From assembly GCA_017983795.1 (NCBI GenBank), contig JAGOAS010000001.1, forward strand, positions 62,001 to 126,000: a stretch of DNA of 64,000 nt, written 5' to 3'. The DNA is from Piscinibacter sp. GTDB taxonomy: Bacteria > Pseudomonadota > Gammaproteobacteria > Burkholderiales > Burkholderiaceae_C. The notes beneath the pieces were generated by a model. It searched no databases. It saw only the letters and a list, made by a program, of their open reading frames with translations, and was not told where the DNA came from. The number at the start of each line of letters is the position of its first letter. Position 1 is the first letter of the stretch. This document shows positions 27,826 to 37,357 of the stretch, one piece after another. A program made the position numbers and the translations under genes.

Positions 27826-28602
27826 TCAATCGGCCAGCAGGGCGAATACCGTCGGGCGGTCGGCCGGCAGGGCTGAAGGCTGTGCGCGCCAGCGCGCCAC
27901 CGTGTCGCTGCGCGTGAAGGCACCGGGCGCCGTCAGGCCGCAGCTCACCGCGATGCGCGTGCCGGGCTGCAGGTGCGCGAGCATGGCGTCCAGCATCGCG
28001 CCGTTGCGGTAGGGCGTCTCGATCAGCAACTGCGTCTGCTGCGCCTTGCGCGACAGCGCTTCCAGTTCGCGCAGGCGCGCGGCGCGCGCGGGCGCGTCCA
28101 CCGGCAGGTAGCCGACGAAGGCGAAGCTCTGGCCGTTCAGCCCGCTGGCGGCCAGCGCGAGCAGCAGCGAACTCGGGCCGGGCAGGGCGACCACCTCGAT
28201 GCCGGCGGCGTGCGCCGCCTGCACCAGCGCGGCGCCGGGGTCGGCCACGGCGGGCAGGCCGGCTTCCGAGATCAACCCGAGGTCGTGGCCGGCGAGCAGT
28301 GGCGCGAGCAGCGGTGCCAGATCGGGCGCGGCAACGCTCTTGTGGCCGCCCTTGGGCGGACGCGGCAGTTCGACGATTCCGATCTGCTGCAGTGCATGCG
28401 CCAGCGGAACGACGCGTTCGACGCGCTTGAGGAAGGCGCGCGTGCTGCGTGCGTTCTCCGCCACCCAGTGCTCGAGCCGCGCCGCGATGCGCAGCACGCC
28501 CAGCGGCAGCACCTCGTCGAGCGACACGGCCTCGTCGGCACCGGCGATGCCGAAGTCGAGCGCGTTCGGCACGAGATAGAGCGTGCCGCGCTTGCCGCTC
28601 AT
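27826..28602 (-). CDS. SAM-dependent methyltransferase, tetrapyrrole methylase (RsmI-like) family
   Basis: This 258-residue protein belongs to the tetrapyrrole-methylase fold that includes RsmI. It shows GTLYLVPNALDFG at the N-terminus, LGLISEAGLPAVADPGAALV as the RsmI-like core, VVALPGPSSLLLALAASGLNG, and FVGYLP followed by LLIETPYRNG. It is not the main RsmI, because the N-terminus and insert RPPKGGHKS differ; it resembles the RsmI paralogue common in Burkholderiales. Its substrate is not known from sequence. The ATG overlaps the maf stop by ATGA. Confidence 0.82.
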   Translation of the reverse strand: MSGKRGTLYLVPNALDFGIAGADEAVSLDEVLPLGVLRIAARLEHWVAENARSTRAFLKRVERVVPLAHALQQIGIVELPRPPKGGHKSVAAPDLAPLLAPLLAGHDLGLISEAGLPAVADPGAALVQAAHAAGIEVVALPGPSSLLLALAASGLNGQSFAFVGYLPVDAPARAARLRELEALSRKAQQTQLLIETPYRNGAMLDAMLAHLQPGTRIAVSCGLTAPGAFTRSDTVARWRAQPSALPADRPTVFALLAD

Positions 28603-29192
28603 GGAATCAGCGGGTCGAGGCCCGCCGCGCGCAGCAGCGCACTGGTGCGGATCAGCGGCAGGCCGACCAGCGCGGTCGGGTCGTCCGACTCGATCGCCTC
28701 GAGCAGCGCAATGCCCAGCGTCTCGCACTTGGCGCTGCCGGCACAGTCGTAGGGCTGCTCGGTGCGCAGGTAATGCTCGATCTCGTCGTCGCGCAGATCG
28801 CGAAAGCGCACCGTCACCGGCGCGAGCGCCGCGCCGGCATAGCCGCTGGCGGCGCGCTGCACCGCCACGGCGGTGTGAAAGACCACGCTGCGCCCGCGCA
28901 TCGCACGCAGCTGCGCCACCGCGCGCTCGTGCGTGCCGGGCTTGCCGATCGCCACGCCGTCGAGTTCGGCGACCTGGTCGGAGCCGATCACCACCGCCTC
29001 GGGGCGCAGCGCCGCCACCGCCGCCGCCTTGGCCGCGGCCAGGCGCGTGGCGAGTGCCGCCGGCGTCTCGCCGGGCTGGGGCGTCTCGTCGACCCGCGGC
29101 GAAACCACCTCGAACGGCAGGCGCAGCCGCTCCAGCAGTTCGCGCCGGTAGCGCGAGGTGGAGGCGAGGATCAGCGGTGGGCGCGGGGTCAT
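28599..29192 (-). CDS. maf: Maf-family nucleoside triphosphate pyrophosphatase
   Basis: This 197-residue protein opens with LILASTSRYRRELLERL, the Maf signature. VIGSDQVAELDG carries the metal/catalytic Asp, and KPGTHERAVAQLRAMRG and CAGSAKCETLGIALLE also match. Maf enzymes hydrolyse non-canonical or modified NTPs to monophosphates. The SDQ and SAK sequences suggest the YceF-like subgroup rather than YhdE, which is inference. It is divergent from yceD, with a 48-bp gap, and coupled to the methyltransferase gene downstream. Confidence 0.93.
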   Translation of the reverse strand: MTPRPPLILASTSRYRRELLERLRLPFEVVSPRVDETPQPGETPAALATRLAAAKAAAVAALRPEAVVIGSDQVAELDGVAIGKPGTHERAVAQLRAMRGRSVVFHTAVAVQRAASGYAGAALAPVTVRFRDLRDDEIEHYLRTEQPYDCAGSAKCETLGIALLEAIESDDPTALVGLPLIRTSALLRAAGLDPLIP

Positions 29193-29240
29193 GCGGCGGA
29201 TTGTCCCATCGCGCCGCGTGCGCCTCTTACACTCGCCGCG

Positions 29241-29792
29241 ATGAAACCCCGCGTGCACGATCCGCTGCGCCTCGATGTCGCGGCCTTCGCCAAGGAGGGC
29301 GGCCGGCTCGAAGGCCGCTGGCCGCTCGCCGGCTTCGAGCGCCTGGCCGAGTCGGCCCATGCGGAGGCGCGCCCGGGCGCCGCGGATGAGGTCGCCTGGG
29401 CGGTCGCAGGCGAGGCGCGCCCGGTGCGCGGCGGTGCACCCGAGCTCTGGTTGCACGTCAGCGCCGACGCGTCGGTGAACCTCGAATGCCAGCGCTGCCT
29501 GCAGCCGGTACCCACGCCGCTGGCCGTGCAGCGCAGCTTCCGCTTCGCGCCGGACGAGGCCACCGCCGCCGAGATCGACGCCGACAGCGAGGACGACGTG
29601 TTGGTGCTCACTCGCGCACTGGATCTCCACGAGCTTGTGGAGGACGAACTGATCCTGGCGCTGCCGCTGGTGCCGCGCCACGAGGCCTGCCCGCAGCCGC
29701 TGGCCGCGCCGGCCGCTGCCGAGGAGCCCCTGGCCGAGCGGCCCAACCCCTTCGCGGCGCTGGCTGCGCTCAAGCGCGGCGAGCCACACTGA
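29241..29792 (+). CDS. yceD: YceD/DUF177 family protein (23S rRNA accumulation protein)
   Basis: This 183-residue protein contains the family pair of cysteines in [14 protein letters not shown], then [21 protein letters not shown] and a third Cys in EACPQP. YceD is nearly always encoded immediately before rpmF and is linked to 23S rRNA accumulation. The same order is seen here, 79 bp apart. The ATG at 29241 is the only start that keeps the family N-terminus. Confidence 0.9.
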   Translation: MKPRVHDPLRLDVAAFAKEGGRLEGRWPLAGFERLAESAHAEARPGAADEVAWAVAGEARPVRGGAPELWLHVSADASVNLECQRCLQPVPTPLAVQRSFRFAPDEATAAEIDADSEDDVLVLTRALDLHELVEDELILALPLVPRHEACPQPLAAPAAAEEPLAERPNPFAALAALKRGEPH

Positions 29793-29822
29793 CCGGCTTG
29801 CCCAGGCCGAGATCGGGTGCCG

Positions 29823-29831
29823 TGCTAGAAT
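29823..29831 (+). promoter_or_regulatory. extended -10 element upstream of rpmF
   Basis: TGCTAGAAT is a TGn-type extended -10, 40 bases before the rpmF ATG. No good -35 is visible at 16-18 bp, which an extended -10 can tolerate. It would add an internal promoter for rpmF-plsX-fab on top of read-through from yceD. Confidence 0.45.
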
Positions 29832-29871
29832 CGCCGGCTTTTCACCGGATGCCCTCCTGCAGGAGATTCCC

Positions 29872-30054
29872 ATGGCTGTTCAACAGAACAAGAAGTCGCC
29901 GTCCAAGCGCGGCATGCACCGTTCGCACAACGCAGTGGCTGCCCCTGGCACCGCGATCGAGCCGACCACTGGCGAGGTGCACCTGCGCCACCACATCAGC
30001 CCGACCGGCTTCTACCGCGGCCGCAAGGTCCTGAAGACCAAGGCCGACGCCTGA
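29872..30054 (+). CDS. rpmF: 50S ribosomal protein L32
   Basis: This 60-residue protein begins [20 protein letters not shown], the invariant L32 N-terminus. It is rich in Lys/Arg/His and belongs to the large ribosomal subunit. A strong ribosome site (AGGAGA) lies 8 bases before the ATG. The Cys residues found in zinc-binding L32 variants are absent. The position before plsX is the classical rpmF-plsX-fab arrangement. Confidence 0.98.
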   Translation: MAVQQNKKSPSKRGMHRSHNAVAAPGTAIEPTTGEVHLRHHISPTGFYRGRKVLKTKADA

Positions 30055-30100
30055 GGTCTCGTGATGGGCACGCGCCGCGTCGCCCGCGAAACGTGCTGAC

Positions 30101-31210
30101 ATGACTCCATCCGCCCTCACGCGGGTGACGCTCGCCGTCGACTGCATGGGCGGCGACCACGGGCCGTCGGTCACCCTGCCGGCCTGCCGCGCCTTCCTCG
30201 AGGCGCACCCCGAAGCCCACCTGATCCTCGTCGGCAAGCCCGACGCGCTGGCCTCCGCCGCCGGCTGGCCGCGCTGCAGCGTCGTGGCGGCGAGCGAGGT
30301 CGTCGAGATGGACGATCCGGTCGAGGTGGCGCTGCGCCGCAAGAAGGATTCGTCGCTGCGCGTCGCCGTCTCGCAGGTCAAGGCCGGCGAGGATGGCATC
30401 GCCGCCGCGCAGGCTTGCGTCTCCGCCGGCAACACCGGCGCGCTGATGGCCGTCTCGCGCTACGTGCTCAAGACGCTCGAAGGCATCGACCGCCCGGCCA
30501 TCGCCAGCGTGATGCCCAACGAGCGCGACGGCTACACCACCGTGCTCGACCTCGGCGCCAACGTCGACTGCACGGCCGAGCACCTGCTGCAGTTCGCCGT
30601 GATGGGCAGCGCCCTGGTGGCGGCCGTCGAAGGCAAGGACGAGCCCAGCGTCGGCCTGCTCAACATCGGCGAAGAGGCGATCAAGGGTAGCGAGACCATC
30701 AAGCGCGCCGGCGAACTGCTGCGCGCCGCGGCGGCCAGCGGCCACCTGAACTTCCAGGGCAACGTGGAAGGCAACGACATCTTCAAGGGCACGACCGACC
30801 TCGTCGTCTGCGACGGCTTCGTCGGCAACGTCGCGCTCAAGACCGCCGAGGGCCTGGCCTCGATGCTGTCGAACTTCATCAAGCAGGAGTTCACGCGCAA
30901 CGTCTTCACCAAGCTCGCTGCCGTGGTGGCGCTGCCGGTGCTGAAGCATTTCAAGGCGCGCGTCGACCACCGCCGCTACAACGGCGCCGCGCTGCTGGGC
31001 TTGCGCGGCCTGGTGTTCAAGAGCCATGGTTCGGCCGATGCCTTCGCGTTCCAGACGGCGCTGAACCGGGCGTATGATGCCGCGCGCAATCGACTGCTCG
31101 ATCGCGTGCACGACCGCATCCTCGAGACGCTGGCGGCGATGCCGGCGCCGGGCGCGGAGCCCAAGACCGACACCGCCACCGACACGCCGGCGCTGGCCGC
31201 TTCCCGATGA
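30101..31210 (+). CDS. plsX: phosphate acyltransferase PlsX
   Basis: This 369-residue enzyme makes acyl-phosphate from acyl-ACP for phospholipid synthesis. It shows [55 protein letters not shown] and [18 protein letters not shown]. The length is slightly above average because of a Pro/Ala/Thr-rich tail after residue about 345. The stop overlaps the fabH ATG (ATGA), so the two are coupled. Confidence 0.97.
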   Translation: MTPSALTRVTLAVDCMGGDHGPSVTLPACRAFLEAHPEAHLILVGKPDALASAAGWPRCSVVAASEVVEMDDPVEVALRRKKDSSLRVAVSQVKAGEDGIAAAQACVSAGNTGALMAVSRYVLKTLEGIDRPAIASVMPNERDGYTTVLDLGANVDCTAEHLLQFAVMGSALVAAVEGKDEPSVGLLNIGEEAIKGSETIKRAGELLRAAAASGHLNFQGNVEGNDIFKGTTDLVVCDGFVGNVALKTAEGLASMLSNFIKQEFTRNVFTKLAAVVALPVLKHFKARVDHRRYNGAALLGLRGLVFKSHGSADAFAFQTALNRAYDAARNRLLDRVHDRILETLAAMPAPGAEPKTDTATDTPALAASR

Positions 31211-32196
31211 GCACCCCTTCAGCCCGCTTCTCCCGCATCACCGGCACCGGCAGCTTCCTGCCGCCCCAGCGCGTGACGAACGCGGAGCTCGCCGAGCAGC
31301 TGGCGCGCGACGGCATCGAAACCTCCGACGACTGGATCGTCGAGCGCACCGGCATCCGCGCGCGCCACTTCGCTGCGCCCGAGATGGCGAGCAGCGATCT
31401 GGCGGTGCAGGCGGCGCGCCACGCGCTCGAGGCCGCCGGCCGCAAGCCGGAGGAGATCGACCTCATCATCGTCGCGACCTCGACGCCCGACATGGTCTTC
31501 CCGTCGACCGCCTGCATCGTGCAGCGCAAGCTCGGCGCCTTCGGCGGCGCCGCCTTCGACGTGCAGGCGGTGTGCTCGGGCTTCGTCTACGGCTTGGCCG
31601 TGGCCGACTCGATGATCCGCACCGGCCTGGCCAGCAAGGCGCTGGTGATCGGCTCGGAAGTCTTCTCGCGCATCCTCGACTTCAAGGACCGCACCACCTG
31701 CGTGCTGTTCGGCGACGGCGCCGGCGCCGTGGTGCTGGAGGCGAGCGACCAGCCCGGCGTCCTGGCGAGCGAGCTGCACGCCGATGGCCGCCATGTCGAG
31801 ATCCTCTGCACGCCGGGCACCGTCTCGGGCGGCAAGGTGCTGGGCGACCCGCTGCTGAAGATGGACGGGCAGGCCGTGTTCAAACTCGCGGTCGGCGTGC
31901 TCGAAAGCGCGGCGCGCGCGGTGCTCGCCAAGGCCGGCCGCAGCGATGCCGACATCGACTGGCTGATCCCGCACCAGGCCAACATCCGCATCATGCAGGG
32001 CACGGCCCGCAAGCTGAAGATGCCCGCCGACAAGCTCGTCGTCACCGTCGACGAGCATGGCAACACCTCGGCCGCCTCGATTCCGCTCGCGCTCGACGTG
32101 GCGGTGCGCAAGGGGCAGGTCAAGCGTGGCGACACCGTCATGCTCGAGGGTGTCGGCGGCGGCTTCACCTGGGGCGCGGTGCTGCTCGACTTCTGA
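31207..32196 (+). CDS. fabH: beta-ketoacyl-ACP synthase III
   Basis: This 329-residue condensing enzyme starts fatty-acid chains from acetyl-CoA and malonyl-ACP. The catalytic Cys is in [18 protein letters not shown], His in [17 protein letters not shown] and Asn in [14 protein letters not shown]. It is the first of the fabHDG-acpP-fabF set and is translationally coupled to plsX. Confidence 0.97.
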   Translation: MSTPSARFSRITGTGSFLPPQRVTNAELAEQLARDGIETSDDWIVERTGIRARHFAAPEMASSDLAVQAARHALEAAGRKPEEIDLIIVATSTPDMVFPSTACIVQRKLGAFGGAAFDVQAVCSGFVYGLAVADSMIRTGLASKALVIGSEVFSRILDFKDRTTCVLFGDGAGAVVLEASDQPGVLASELHADGRHVEILCTPGTVSGGKVLGDPLLKMDGQAVFKLAVGVLESAARAVLAKAGRSDADIDWLIPHQANIRIMQGTARKLKMPADKLVVTVDEHGNTSAASIPLALDVAVRKGQVKRGDTVMLEGVGGGFTWGAVLLDF

Positions 32197-32254
32197 GGCC
32201 GCGGCCGGCGCTGCGGCCGACCCGAACAACACAAGACTTGAGAGACAAGCCGCG

Positions 32255-33193
32255 ATGAGCACCTTCGCATTCGTCTTCCCGGGCCAGGGCTCGCAGAGCG
32301 TGGGCATGCTCGACGCCTGGGGCGAGCATCCGGCCGTGCGCGACACGCTGGCCGAAGCCTCGCAGGCGCTCGGCGAGGACATCGGCCGCCTGATCCACGA
32401 AGGCCCCAAGGAACAGCTCGATCTCACCACCAACACCCAGCCGGTGATGCTGGCTGCGGCCGTGGCCTGCTACCGCGCCTGGATGGCCGAGACCGGCCGC
32501 GCGCCAGCGGTCGTGGCCGGCCACTCGCTGGGCGAATACAGCGCGCTGGTCGCCGCCGGTTCGCTGACGCTGGCCGATGCGCTGCCGCTGGTGCGCTTGC
32601 GCGCCCAGGCGATGCAGGAGGCCGTGCCGGTGGGCGCGGGTGCGATGGCGGCCATCCTCGGCCTCGATGCCGACGTGGTGCGCAGCACCTGCGCGGAAGT
32701 GGCCGCAGCGGTCGGCGAGCCGGTGTCGGCGGCCAACTACAACGATCCCAAGCAGACCGTCATCGCCGGCAGCAAGGCCGCGGTCGACCAGGCCTGCGAG
32801 GCGCTCAAGGGCCGCGGCGCCAAGCGCGCGCTGCCGCTGGCGGTGTCGGCACCCTTCCATTGCGCGCTGATGAAGCCGGCCGCCGAGCGGCTCAAGGAGC
32901 GGCTCGCCACGGCGACCCTGCGCGCGCCGCAGATCCCGCTGATCAACAACATCGACGTGGCGGTGCAGACCGAGCCCGACGCGATCCGCGAGGCGCTCTA
33001 TCGCCAGGCCTTCGGCCCGGTGCGCTGGGTCGAGACCGTGCAGGCCATGCACGCGCGCGGCGTCACGCACCTGGTCGAATGCGGCCCCGGCAAGGTGCTC
33101 GGCGCGCTGGCGCGGCGCATCGTCGCCGAACTGAACGTCGGGCATGTGAACGATCCGGCCACGCTGGCCGAGACGAAGGGGATGCTGGCATGA
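32255..33193 (+). CDS. fabD: malonyl-CoA:ACP transacylase
   Basis: This 312-residue enzyme loads malonate onto [16 protein letters not shown] is at the N-terminus, the Ser nucleophile is in [16 protein letters not shown], a second active-site His lies in SAPFHCALM, and a QTVIAGS loop is present. It is 58 bp after fabH and overlaps the fabG start by 4 bases (ATGA). Confidence 0.97.
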   Translation: MSTFAFVFPGQGSQSVGMLDAWGEHPAVRDTLAEASQALGEDIGRLIHEGPKEQLDLTTNTQPVMLAAAVACYRAWMAETGRAPAVVAGHSLGEYSALVAAGSLTLADALPLVRLRAQAMQEAVPVGAGAMAAILGLDADVVRSTCAEVAAAVGEPVSAANYNDPKQTVIAGSKAAVDQACEALKGRGAKRALPLAVSAPFHCALMKPAAERLKERLATATLRAPQIPLINNIDVAVQTEPDAIREALYRQAFGPVRWVETVQAMHARGVTHLVECGPGKVLGALARRIVAELNVGHVNDPATLAETKGMLA

Positions 33194-33939
33194 GCGAGGT
33201 CGTCACCACGCAGGGTCAGATCGCGCTGGTCACCGGTGCGTCGCGCGGCATCGGTCGTGCGATCGCGGCGGCGCTGGCCGCGCAGGGCATGAAGGTGATC
33301 GGCACGGCCACCACCGAGGCCGGCGCCGCGGCGATCGGCGAGGCGCTGGCGGCGCGCGGCGGCAGCGGCCTGAAGCTCGACGTCACCGACGCCGCCGCGC
33401 TGGACGCGGCGATCGACGCCATCGTCAAGCAGCATGGCGGCCTGCACGTGCTGGTGAACAACGCCGGCATCACGCGCGACACCCTGGCCATGCGCATGAA
33501 GGACGAGGATTGGGACGCGGTGCTCGACACCAACCTCAAGGCCGTCTTCCGCGCCAGCCGCGCCGCGATCCGGCCGATGATGAAGCAGCGCTACGGCCGC
33601 ATCGTCAACATCACCTCGGTGGTGGGCGCGAGCGGCAACCCGGGCCAGGCCAACTACGCCGCCGCCAAGGCCGGCGTGGCCGGCATGACGCGCGCGCTGG
33701 CGCGCGAGCTCGGCAGCCGCGGCATCACCGTCAACTGCGTCGCGCCGGGCTTCATCGCCACCGACATGACGCATTCGCTGCCCGAGGCCCAGAAGGCCGC
33801 GTTGCTGGCGAGCATTCCGCTGGGCCGGCTCGGCTCGGCCGAGGAGATCGCGCATGCGGTGGCCTACCTCGCCTCACCCGGCGCCGGCTACGTCACCGGC
33901 ACCGAACTTCACGTCAACGGCGGCATGTACATGGCTTGA
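33190..33939 (+). CDS. fabG: 3-oxoacyl-ACP reductase
   Basis: This 249-residue SDR reductase of fatty-acid elongation uses NADPH. The cofactor loop is [13 protein letters not shown], followed by [21 protein letters not shown], the catalytic Ser in [14 protein letters not shown] and the Tyr/Lys pair in [12 protein letters not shown]. The C-terminus [15 protein letters not shown] is typical. It is coupled to fabD by an ATGA overlap. Confidence 0.97.
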   Translation: MSEVVTTQGQIALVTGASRGIGRAIAAALAAQGMKVIGTATTEAGAAAIGEALAARGGSGLKLDVTDAAALDAAIDAIVKQHGGLHVLVNNAGITRDTLAMRMKDEDWDAVLDTNLKAVFRASRAAIRPMMKQRYGRIVNITSVVGASGNPGQANYAAAKAGVAGMTRALARELGSRGITVNCVAPGFIATDMTHSLPEAQKAALLASIPLGRLGSAEEIAHAVAYLASPGAGYVTGTELHVNGGMYMA

Positions 33940-33950
33940 GCAAGCCTGCG

Positions 33951-33969
33951 CGGGCCCGTTCGGGGCCCG
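33951..33969 (+). terminator. GC-rich stem-loop between fabG and acpP
   Basis: CGGGCCC and GGGCCCG form a perfect 7-bp stem with loop GTTCG. It starts 12 bases after the fabG stop, and there is no T-run. It could lower read-through or set an mRNA processing site that allows acpP to be expressed at its own, higher level. This is inference. Confidence 0.4.
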
Positions 33970-33982
33970 GCCGGCCAAGCCT

Positions 33983-33988
33983 TAGAAT
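33983..33988 (+). promoter_or_regulatory. candidate -10 for an acpP promoter
   Basis: TAGAAT lies 38 bases before the acpP ATG, just after the fabG-acpP stem-loop. The best -35 at 18 bp (TTCGGG) is poor. A dedicated acpP promoter is common in other bacteria, but the evidence here is moderate. Confidence 0.4.
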
Positions 33989-34025
33989 CCGCCCCTGTTT
34001 TCAGCAAACAACTCCCGGAGGAGTC

Positions 34026-34268
34026 ATGAGCGACATCGAAGCACGCGTCAAGAAGATCATCGCCGAACAGTTGGGTGTGCCCGAGGCCGATGTGAGCAAC
34101 GAGAAGGCCTTCGTCGCCGACCTGGGCGCCGATTCGCTCGACACGGTCGAGCTGGTGATGGCCCTCGAGGACGAGTTCGGCATCGAGATCCCCGACGAGG
34201 AAGCCGAGAAGATCACGACCGTGCAGCTCGCGATCGACTACGCCGTCAAGCACCAGAAGGCGGCCTGA
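34026..34268 (+). CDS. acpP: acyl carrier protein
   Basis: This 80-residue acidic protein carries the growing acyl chain on 4'-phosphopantetheine attached to the Ser of [32 protein letters not shown] follows, as in standard AcpP. A strong GGAGGA ribosome site precedes the ATG, as expected for a very abundant protein. The holo-ACP synthase gene (acpS) is at 47021. Confidence 0.98.
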   Translation: MSDIEARVKKIIAEQLGVPEADVSNEKAFVADLGADSLDTVELVMALEDEFGIEIPDEEAEKITTVQLAIDYAVKHQKAA

Positions 34269-34288
34269 GGCGCGTCGCGTAGGCAGTC

Positions 34289-35533
34289 ATGACTCGTCGC
34301 CGCGTCGTCGTCACCGGCCTGGGCCTGATCAGCCCCGTGGGCAACACGGTGGCCGAAGGCTGGGCCAATCTCGTCGCCGGGCGCTCCGGCATCGCGAACA
34401 TCACGCGCTTCGACGCGTCGGCGTTCGCCTGCAAGATCGCCGGCGAGGTGAAGGGCTTCAATGTCGAGGACTACATCCCCGGCAAGGAAGCGCGCCACAT
34501 GGACACCTTCATCCACTACGGGATGGCGGCGTCCATCCAGGCGGTGCGTGACGCGGGCCTGCCCACCAACGACGCGCTGACCGAAGAGGCGGCCGAGCGC
34601 ATCGGCTGCATGGTCGGCTCGGGCATCGGCGGGCTGCCGATGATCGAGCAGACCGATGGCGAATACCGCGAGCGCGGCCCGCGCCGCATCTCGCCGTTCT
34701 TCGTGCCGGCCTCGATCATCAACATGATCTCCGGGCACGTGTCGATCCACTTCGGCTTCCAGGGGCCGAACCTCGCCATCGTGACGGCCTGCACCACCGG
34801 CCTGCACTGCATCGGCGAGGCGGGCCGCATGATCGAATACGGCGACGCCGACGTGATGGTCGCCGGCGGCGCCGAAGCCACCGTCTCGCCGCTGGGCATC
34901 GGCGGCTTCGCATCGGCGCGCGCGCTGTCGACGCGCAACGACTCGCCCGAAACCGCCTCGCGGCCCTGGGACAAGGGCCGTGACGGCTTCGTGCTCGGCG
35001 AGGGCGCCGGCGTGCTGGTGCTCGAGGAGTACGAGCACGCGAAGAAGCGCGGCGCCAAGATCTACGCCGAGCTCACCGGCTTCGGCATGGGGGCCGACGC
35101 GTACCACATGACCGCGCCGAACGTCGACGGCCCGAAGCGCAGCATGCGCGCGGCGCTGCGCAATGCCGGCATCGATGCCGCGCAGGTGCAGTACCTCAAC
35201 GCGCACGGCACTTCCACGCCGCTGGGCGACGTCAACGAGACCAACGCCATCAAGCTCGCCTTCGGCGACCACGCCAAGAAGCTGGTGGTGAACTCGACCA
35301 AGTCCATGACCGGCCACCTGCTCGGCGGCGCCGGTGGCATCGAGTCGGTGTTCACCGTGCTGGCGCTGCACAACCAGGTCTCGCCGCCGACCATCAACAT
35401 CTTCGACCAGGATCCCGAGTGCGACCTGGACTACTGCGCCAACGAGGCGCGGCCCATGAAGATCGACGTCGCCGTCAAGAACAACTTCGGTTTCGGCGGC
35501 ACCAACGGCACGCTGGTGTTCCGCCGCGCCTGA
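34289..35533 (+). CDS. fabF: beta-ketoacyl-ACP synthase II
   Basis: This 414-residue elongating condensing enzyme starts [16 protein letters not shown]. The catalytic Cys is in [14 protein letters not shown], and the two His residues are in [14 protein letters not shown] and [16 protein letters not shown]. It ends [14 protein letters not shown]. It lies 20 bp after acpP and is the last fab gene of the operon. Confidence 0.97.
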   Translation: MTRRRVVVTGLGLISPVGNTVAEGWANLVAGRSGIANITRFDASAFACKIAGEVKGFNVEDYIPGKEARHMDTFIHYGMAASIQAVRDAGLPTNDALTEEAAERIGCMVGSGIGGLPMIEQTDGEYRERGPRRISPFFVPASIINMISGHVSIHFGFQGPNLAIVTACTTGLHCIGEAGRMIEYGDADVMVAGGAEATVSPLGIGGFASARALSTRNDSPETASRPWDKGRDGFVLGEGAGVLVLEEYEHAKKRGAKIYAELTGFGMGADAYHMTAPNVDGPKRSMRAALRNAGIDAAQVQYLNAHGTSTPLGDVNETNAIKLAFGDHAKKLVVNSTKSMTGHLLGGAGGIESVFTVLALHNQVSPPTINIFDQDPECDLDYCANEARPMKIDVAVKNNFGFGGTNGTLVFRRA

Positions 35534-35572
35534 GCGGCGCGGCACAGGCCCCGGCGCCTTGCGCCCGAGGCG

Positions 35573-36040
35573 ATGGGCCTCTCCCGATTCGAGTTCCGCA
35601 TGGCCCGCGCCTGGCGCCGGGCCGTGTTCGCGCTCGCGGCGCTGGCGCTGGTGGTCGGCGCGCTGTGGGCTTTCACCCTGCTCGATCGCGGCGAGACGCG
35701 CCTGGCGTGGCTGGCGCTGGCCACGCTCCCGCTGGCGGCGTGGGCACTCCGTGCCGGCCGCAGCCAGGCTGGCGTGCTGCGTGACGAGGGCGGCAGCTGG
35801 TGGCTCGAGACGCCGGCCGGCGCTGCCCGGCCGCTCGCCGGAACGCTGCGCATCGCCTTCGACTTCGGCGCCTGGATGCTGCTGAGGTTCGAGCCCGAGG
35901 GCGGGCGGCCGCGCCATTGGCTGGCGCCGTCGCAAGCCGACATGCCCGAGGCCTGGCCGGCATTTCGCCGTGCGGTATATTCGCCGCGCATTGCCCCGGC
36001 CGGCCTCTCGGCGCAGGCTCCCGCCGACCCTCCCGCATGA
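35573..36040 (+). CDS. small membrane protein of unknown function between fabF and rpoE, YgfX-like
   Basis: This 155-residue protein has two adjacent hydrophobic helices at about 15-35 (AVFALAALALVVGALWAF) and 44-58 (LAWLALATLPLAAWAL). A soluble C-terminal domain follows with WWLETPAGAARPL and WMLLRFEPEGGRPRHWLAPS. This resembles the YgfX/CptA layout in topology and the W-L-L-L pattern, but I do not recognise it firmly. The stop overlaps the rpoE ATG (ATGA), so it is translationally coupled to the sigma factor and may be part of the envelope-stress operon. A -10-like TATATT lies inside its 3' end. Confidence 0.65.
   Translation: MGLSRFEFRMARAWRRAVFALAALALVVGALWAFTLLDRGETRLAWLALATLPLAAWALRAGRSQAGVLRDEGGSWWLETPAGAARPLAGTLRIAFDFGAWMLLRFEPEGGRPRHWLAPSQADMPEAWPAFRRAVYSPRIAPAGLSAQAPADPPA
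35976..35981 (+). promoter_or_regulatory. candidate -10 inside the upstream gene, possible rpoE promoter
   Basis: TATATT stands out in very GC-rich sequence 55 bases before the rpoE ATG. CTGGCC lies 17 bp upstream as a weak -35. No sigma-E style GAACTT box was found here, so autoregulation is not supported by this stretch. Confidence 0.35.
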
Positions 36041-36645
36041 ACGCCAACGACGCCGATGCCCCGCTGATCGAACGCATCAAGCAGGGCGACGTGCGGGCCT
36101 TCGAGATGCTGGTGGTCAAGTACCAGCGCCGCATCGAACGCCTGATCGGCCGCATGGTGCGCGACGTCGACCTCGTGCCCGACATCGCCCAGGAAACCTT
36201 CGTGCGCGCCTACCGCGCGATCGGCCAGTTCCGCGGCGACAGCGCCTTCTACACCTGGCTGTACCGCATCGCCGTCAACACCGCCAAGAAGGCGCTGGTC
36301 GACCTCAAGCGCGATCCGATCGTGACGGAATCCGCGCTCGCCGGCCGCGACGACGACGACGAAACTTCGCGGGTGGAAAACGAACTAAGCGACGGCGAGA
36401 CCCCCGACGCCGTGCTGGCCAGCAAGGAGATCGCGGCGGCGGTGAACTCGGCGATCGAAGGCCTGTCGGACGATCTGCGCCAGGCCATCACGCTGCGCGA
36501 GATCGAGGGGCTGAGTTACGAAGAGATCGCCGAGTTGATGAACTGCCCGATCGGCACGGTGCGTTCGCGCATCTTCCGGGCGCGCGAGGCGATCGCGGCG
36601 CGGTTGAGACCGCTGCTCGACACCCGCGAGGGCGAGCGGTGGTGA
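36037..36645 (+). CDS. rpoE: RNA polymerase sigma-E factor (AlgU/RpoE)
   Basis: This 202-residue ECF sigma factor has region 2 with FEMLVVKYQRRIERLIGRM and DIAQETFVRAYRAIGQFRG, then YTWLYRIAVNTAKKAL. Region 4 has LREIEGLSYEEIAELMNCP and GTVRSRIFRAREAI. It directs the envelope-stress response and is held by RseA, encoded next, with RseB as stress sensor and MucD as protease. The start overlaps the upstream membrane-protein gene. Confidence 0.97.
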   Translation: MNANDADAPLIERIKQGDVRAFEMLVVKYQRRIERLIGRMVRDVDLVPDIAQETFVRAYRAIGQFRGDSAFYTWLYRIAVNTAKKALVDLKRDPIVTESALAGRDDDDETSRVENELSDGETPDAVLASKEIAAAVNSAIEGLSDDLRQAITLREIEGLSYEEIAELMNCPIGTVRSRIFRAREAIAARLRPLLDTREGERW

Positions 36646-36672
36646 GGGGTCGGGAGAGGTCTGGAGTCCAAG

Positions 36673-37323
36673 ATGTCCATTGAGAAGTCGGGTGTTGCAG
36701 GCGGTGCCGAGCGGTTGTCGGCGCTGGTCGACGGCGAGGCCGCCGACGATGACGTGAAGCAGGCGTGCGCCGAGTGGCGCGGCGATGCGAAGGCGCGCCA
36801 GAGCTGGCATGCCTACCAGCTGATCGGCGATGTGCTGCGCTCCGACGACCTCGCCTGTGCACCGGGGCGCGACGAAGCCTTCCTGCGCAAGCTGCGAGCG
36901 CGCCTGGCCGACGAGCCGGTGGTGCTCGCTCCTCAGCCGGCGAAGATCTTGCCGATGGCAACCGGCCGTTCGCTGCGCCGCTGGCGCACCGGCGCGGCGG
37001 TGGCCGCCGGCTTCGTCACGGTGGCCGGCGTGCTGGTCGCCCTGCAGATGCCCTCGCGCGAAGCGGCGCCGGGTCTGGCGCAGGCGCCGGCGCTTGCGGC
37101 GCCGGTCGTGCCCGTTGCCGCCGTGACGCCCGCGGCCGCAACGGCCGAGGCGAGCGCCGATCAGACCGTGCTGGTCACCGACGGCAAGGTGATCCGCGAT
37201 GCGCGCCTGGATCGTTATCTCGCCGCGCACCAGCGCTTTGCCGGCACCTCGGCGCTCGGCGTGCCCTCGGCCTTCCTGCGCAGCGCGACGGCCACCGAGC
37301 CGGCAGCAGCCGCCGGCCGCTGA
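36673..37323 (+). CDS. rseA: anti-sigma-E factor RseA
   Basis: This 216-residue protein has an N-terminal sigma-binding domain (ERLSALVDGEAADDDVKQAC, SWHAYQLIGDVLRSDDL), one transmembrane helix at about 105-122 (TGAAVAAGFVTVAGVLVALQ) and an Ala/Val-rich periplasmic segment. It tethers RpoE at the inner membrane until cleaved by site-1 and site-2 proteases. The C-terminal domain (FAGTSALGVPSAFLRSA) fits RseA of Burkholderiales. It starts 27 bp after rpoE. Confidence 0.93.
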   Translation: MSIEKSGVAGGAERLSALVDGEAADDDVKQACAEWRGDAKARQSWHAYQLIGDVLRSDDLACAPGRDEAFLRKLRARLADEPVVLAPQPAKILPMATGRSLRRWRTGAAVAAGFVTVAGVLVALQMPSREAAPGLAQAPALAAPVVPVAAVTPAAATAEASADQTVLVTDGKVIRDARLDRYLAAHQRFAGTSALGVPSAFLRSATATEPAAAAGR

Positions 37324-37357
37324 GCATCCTCACGGCCACGACCGGACACCCCATCTC

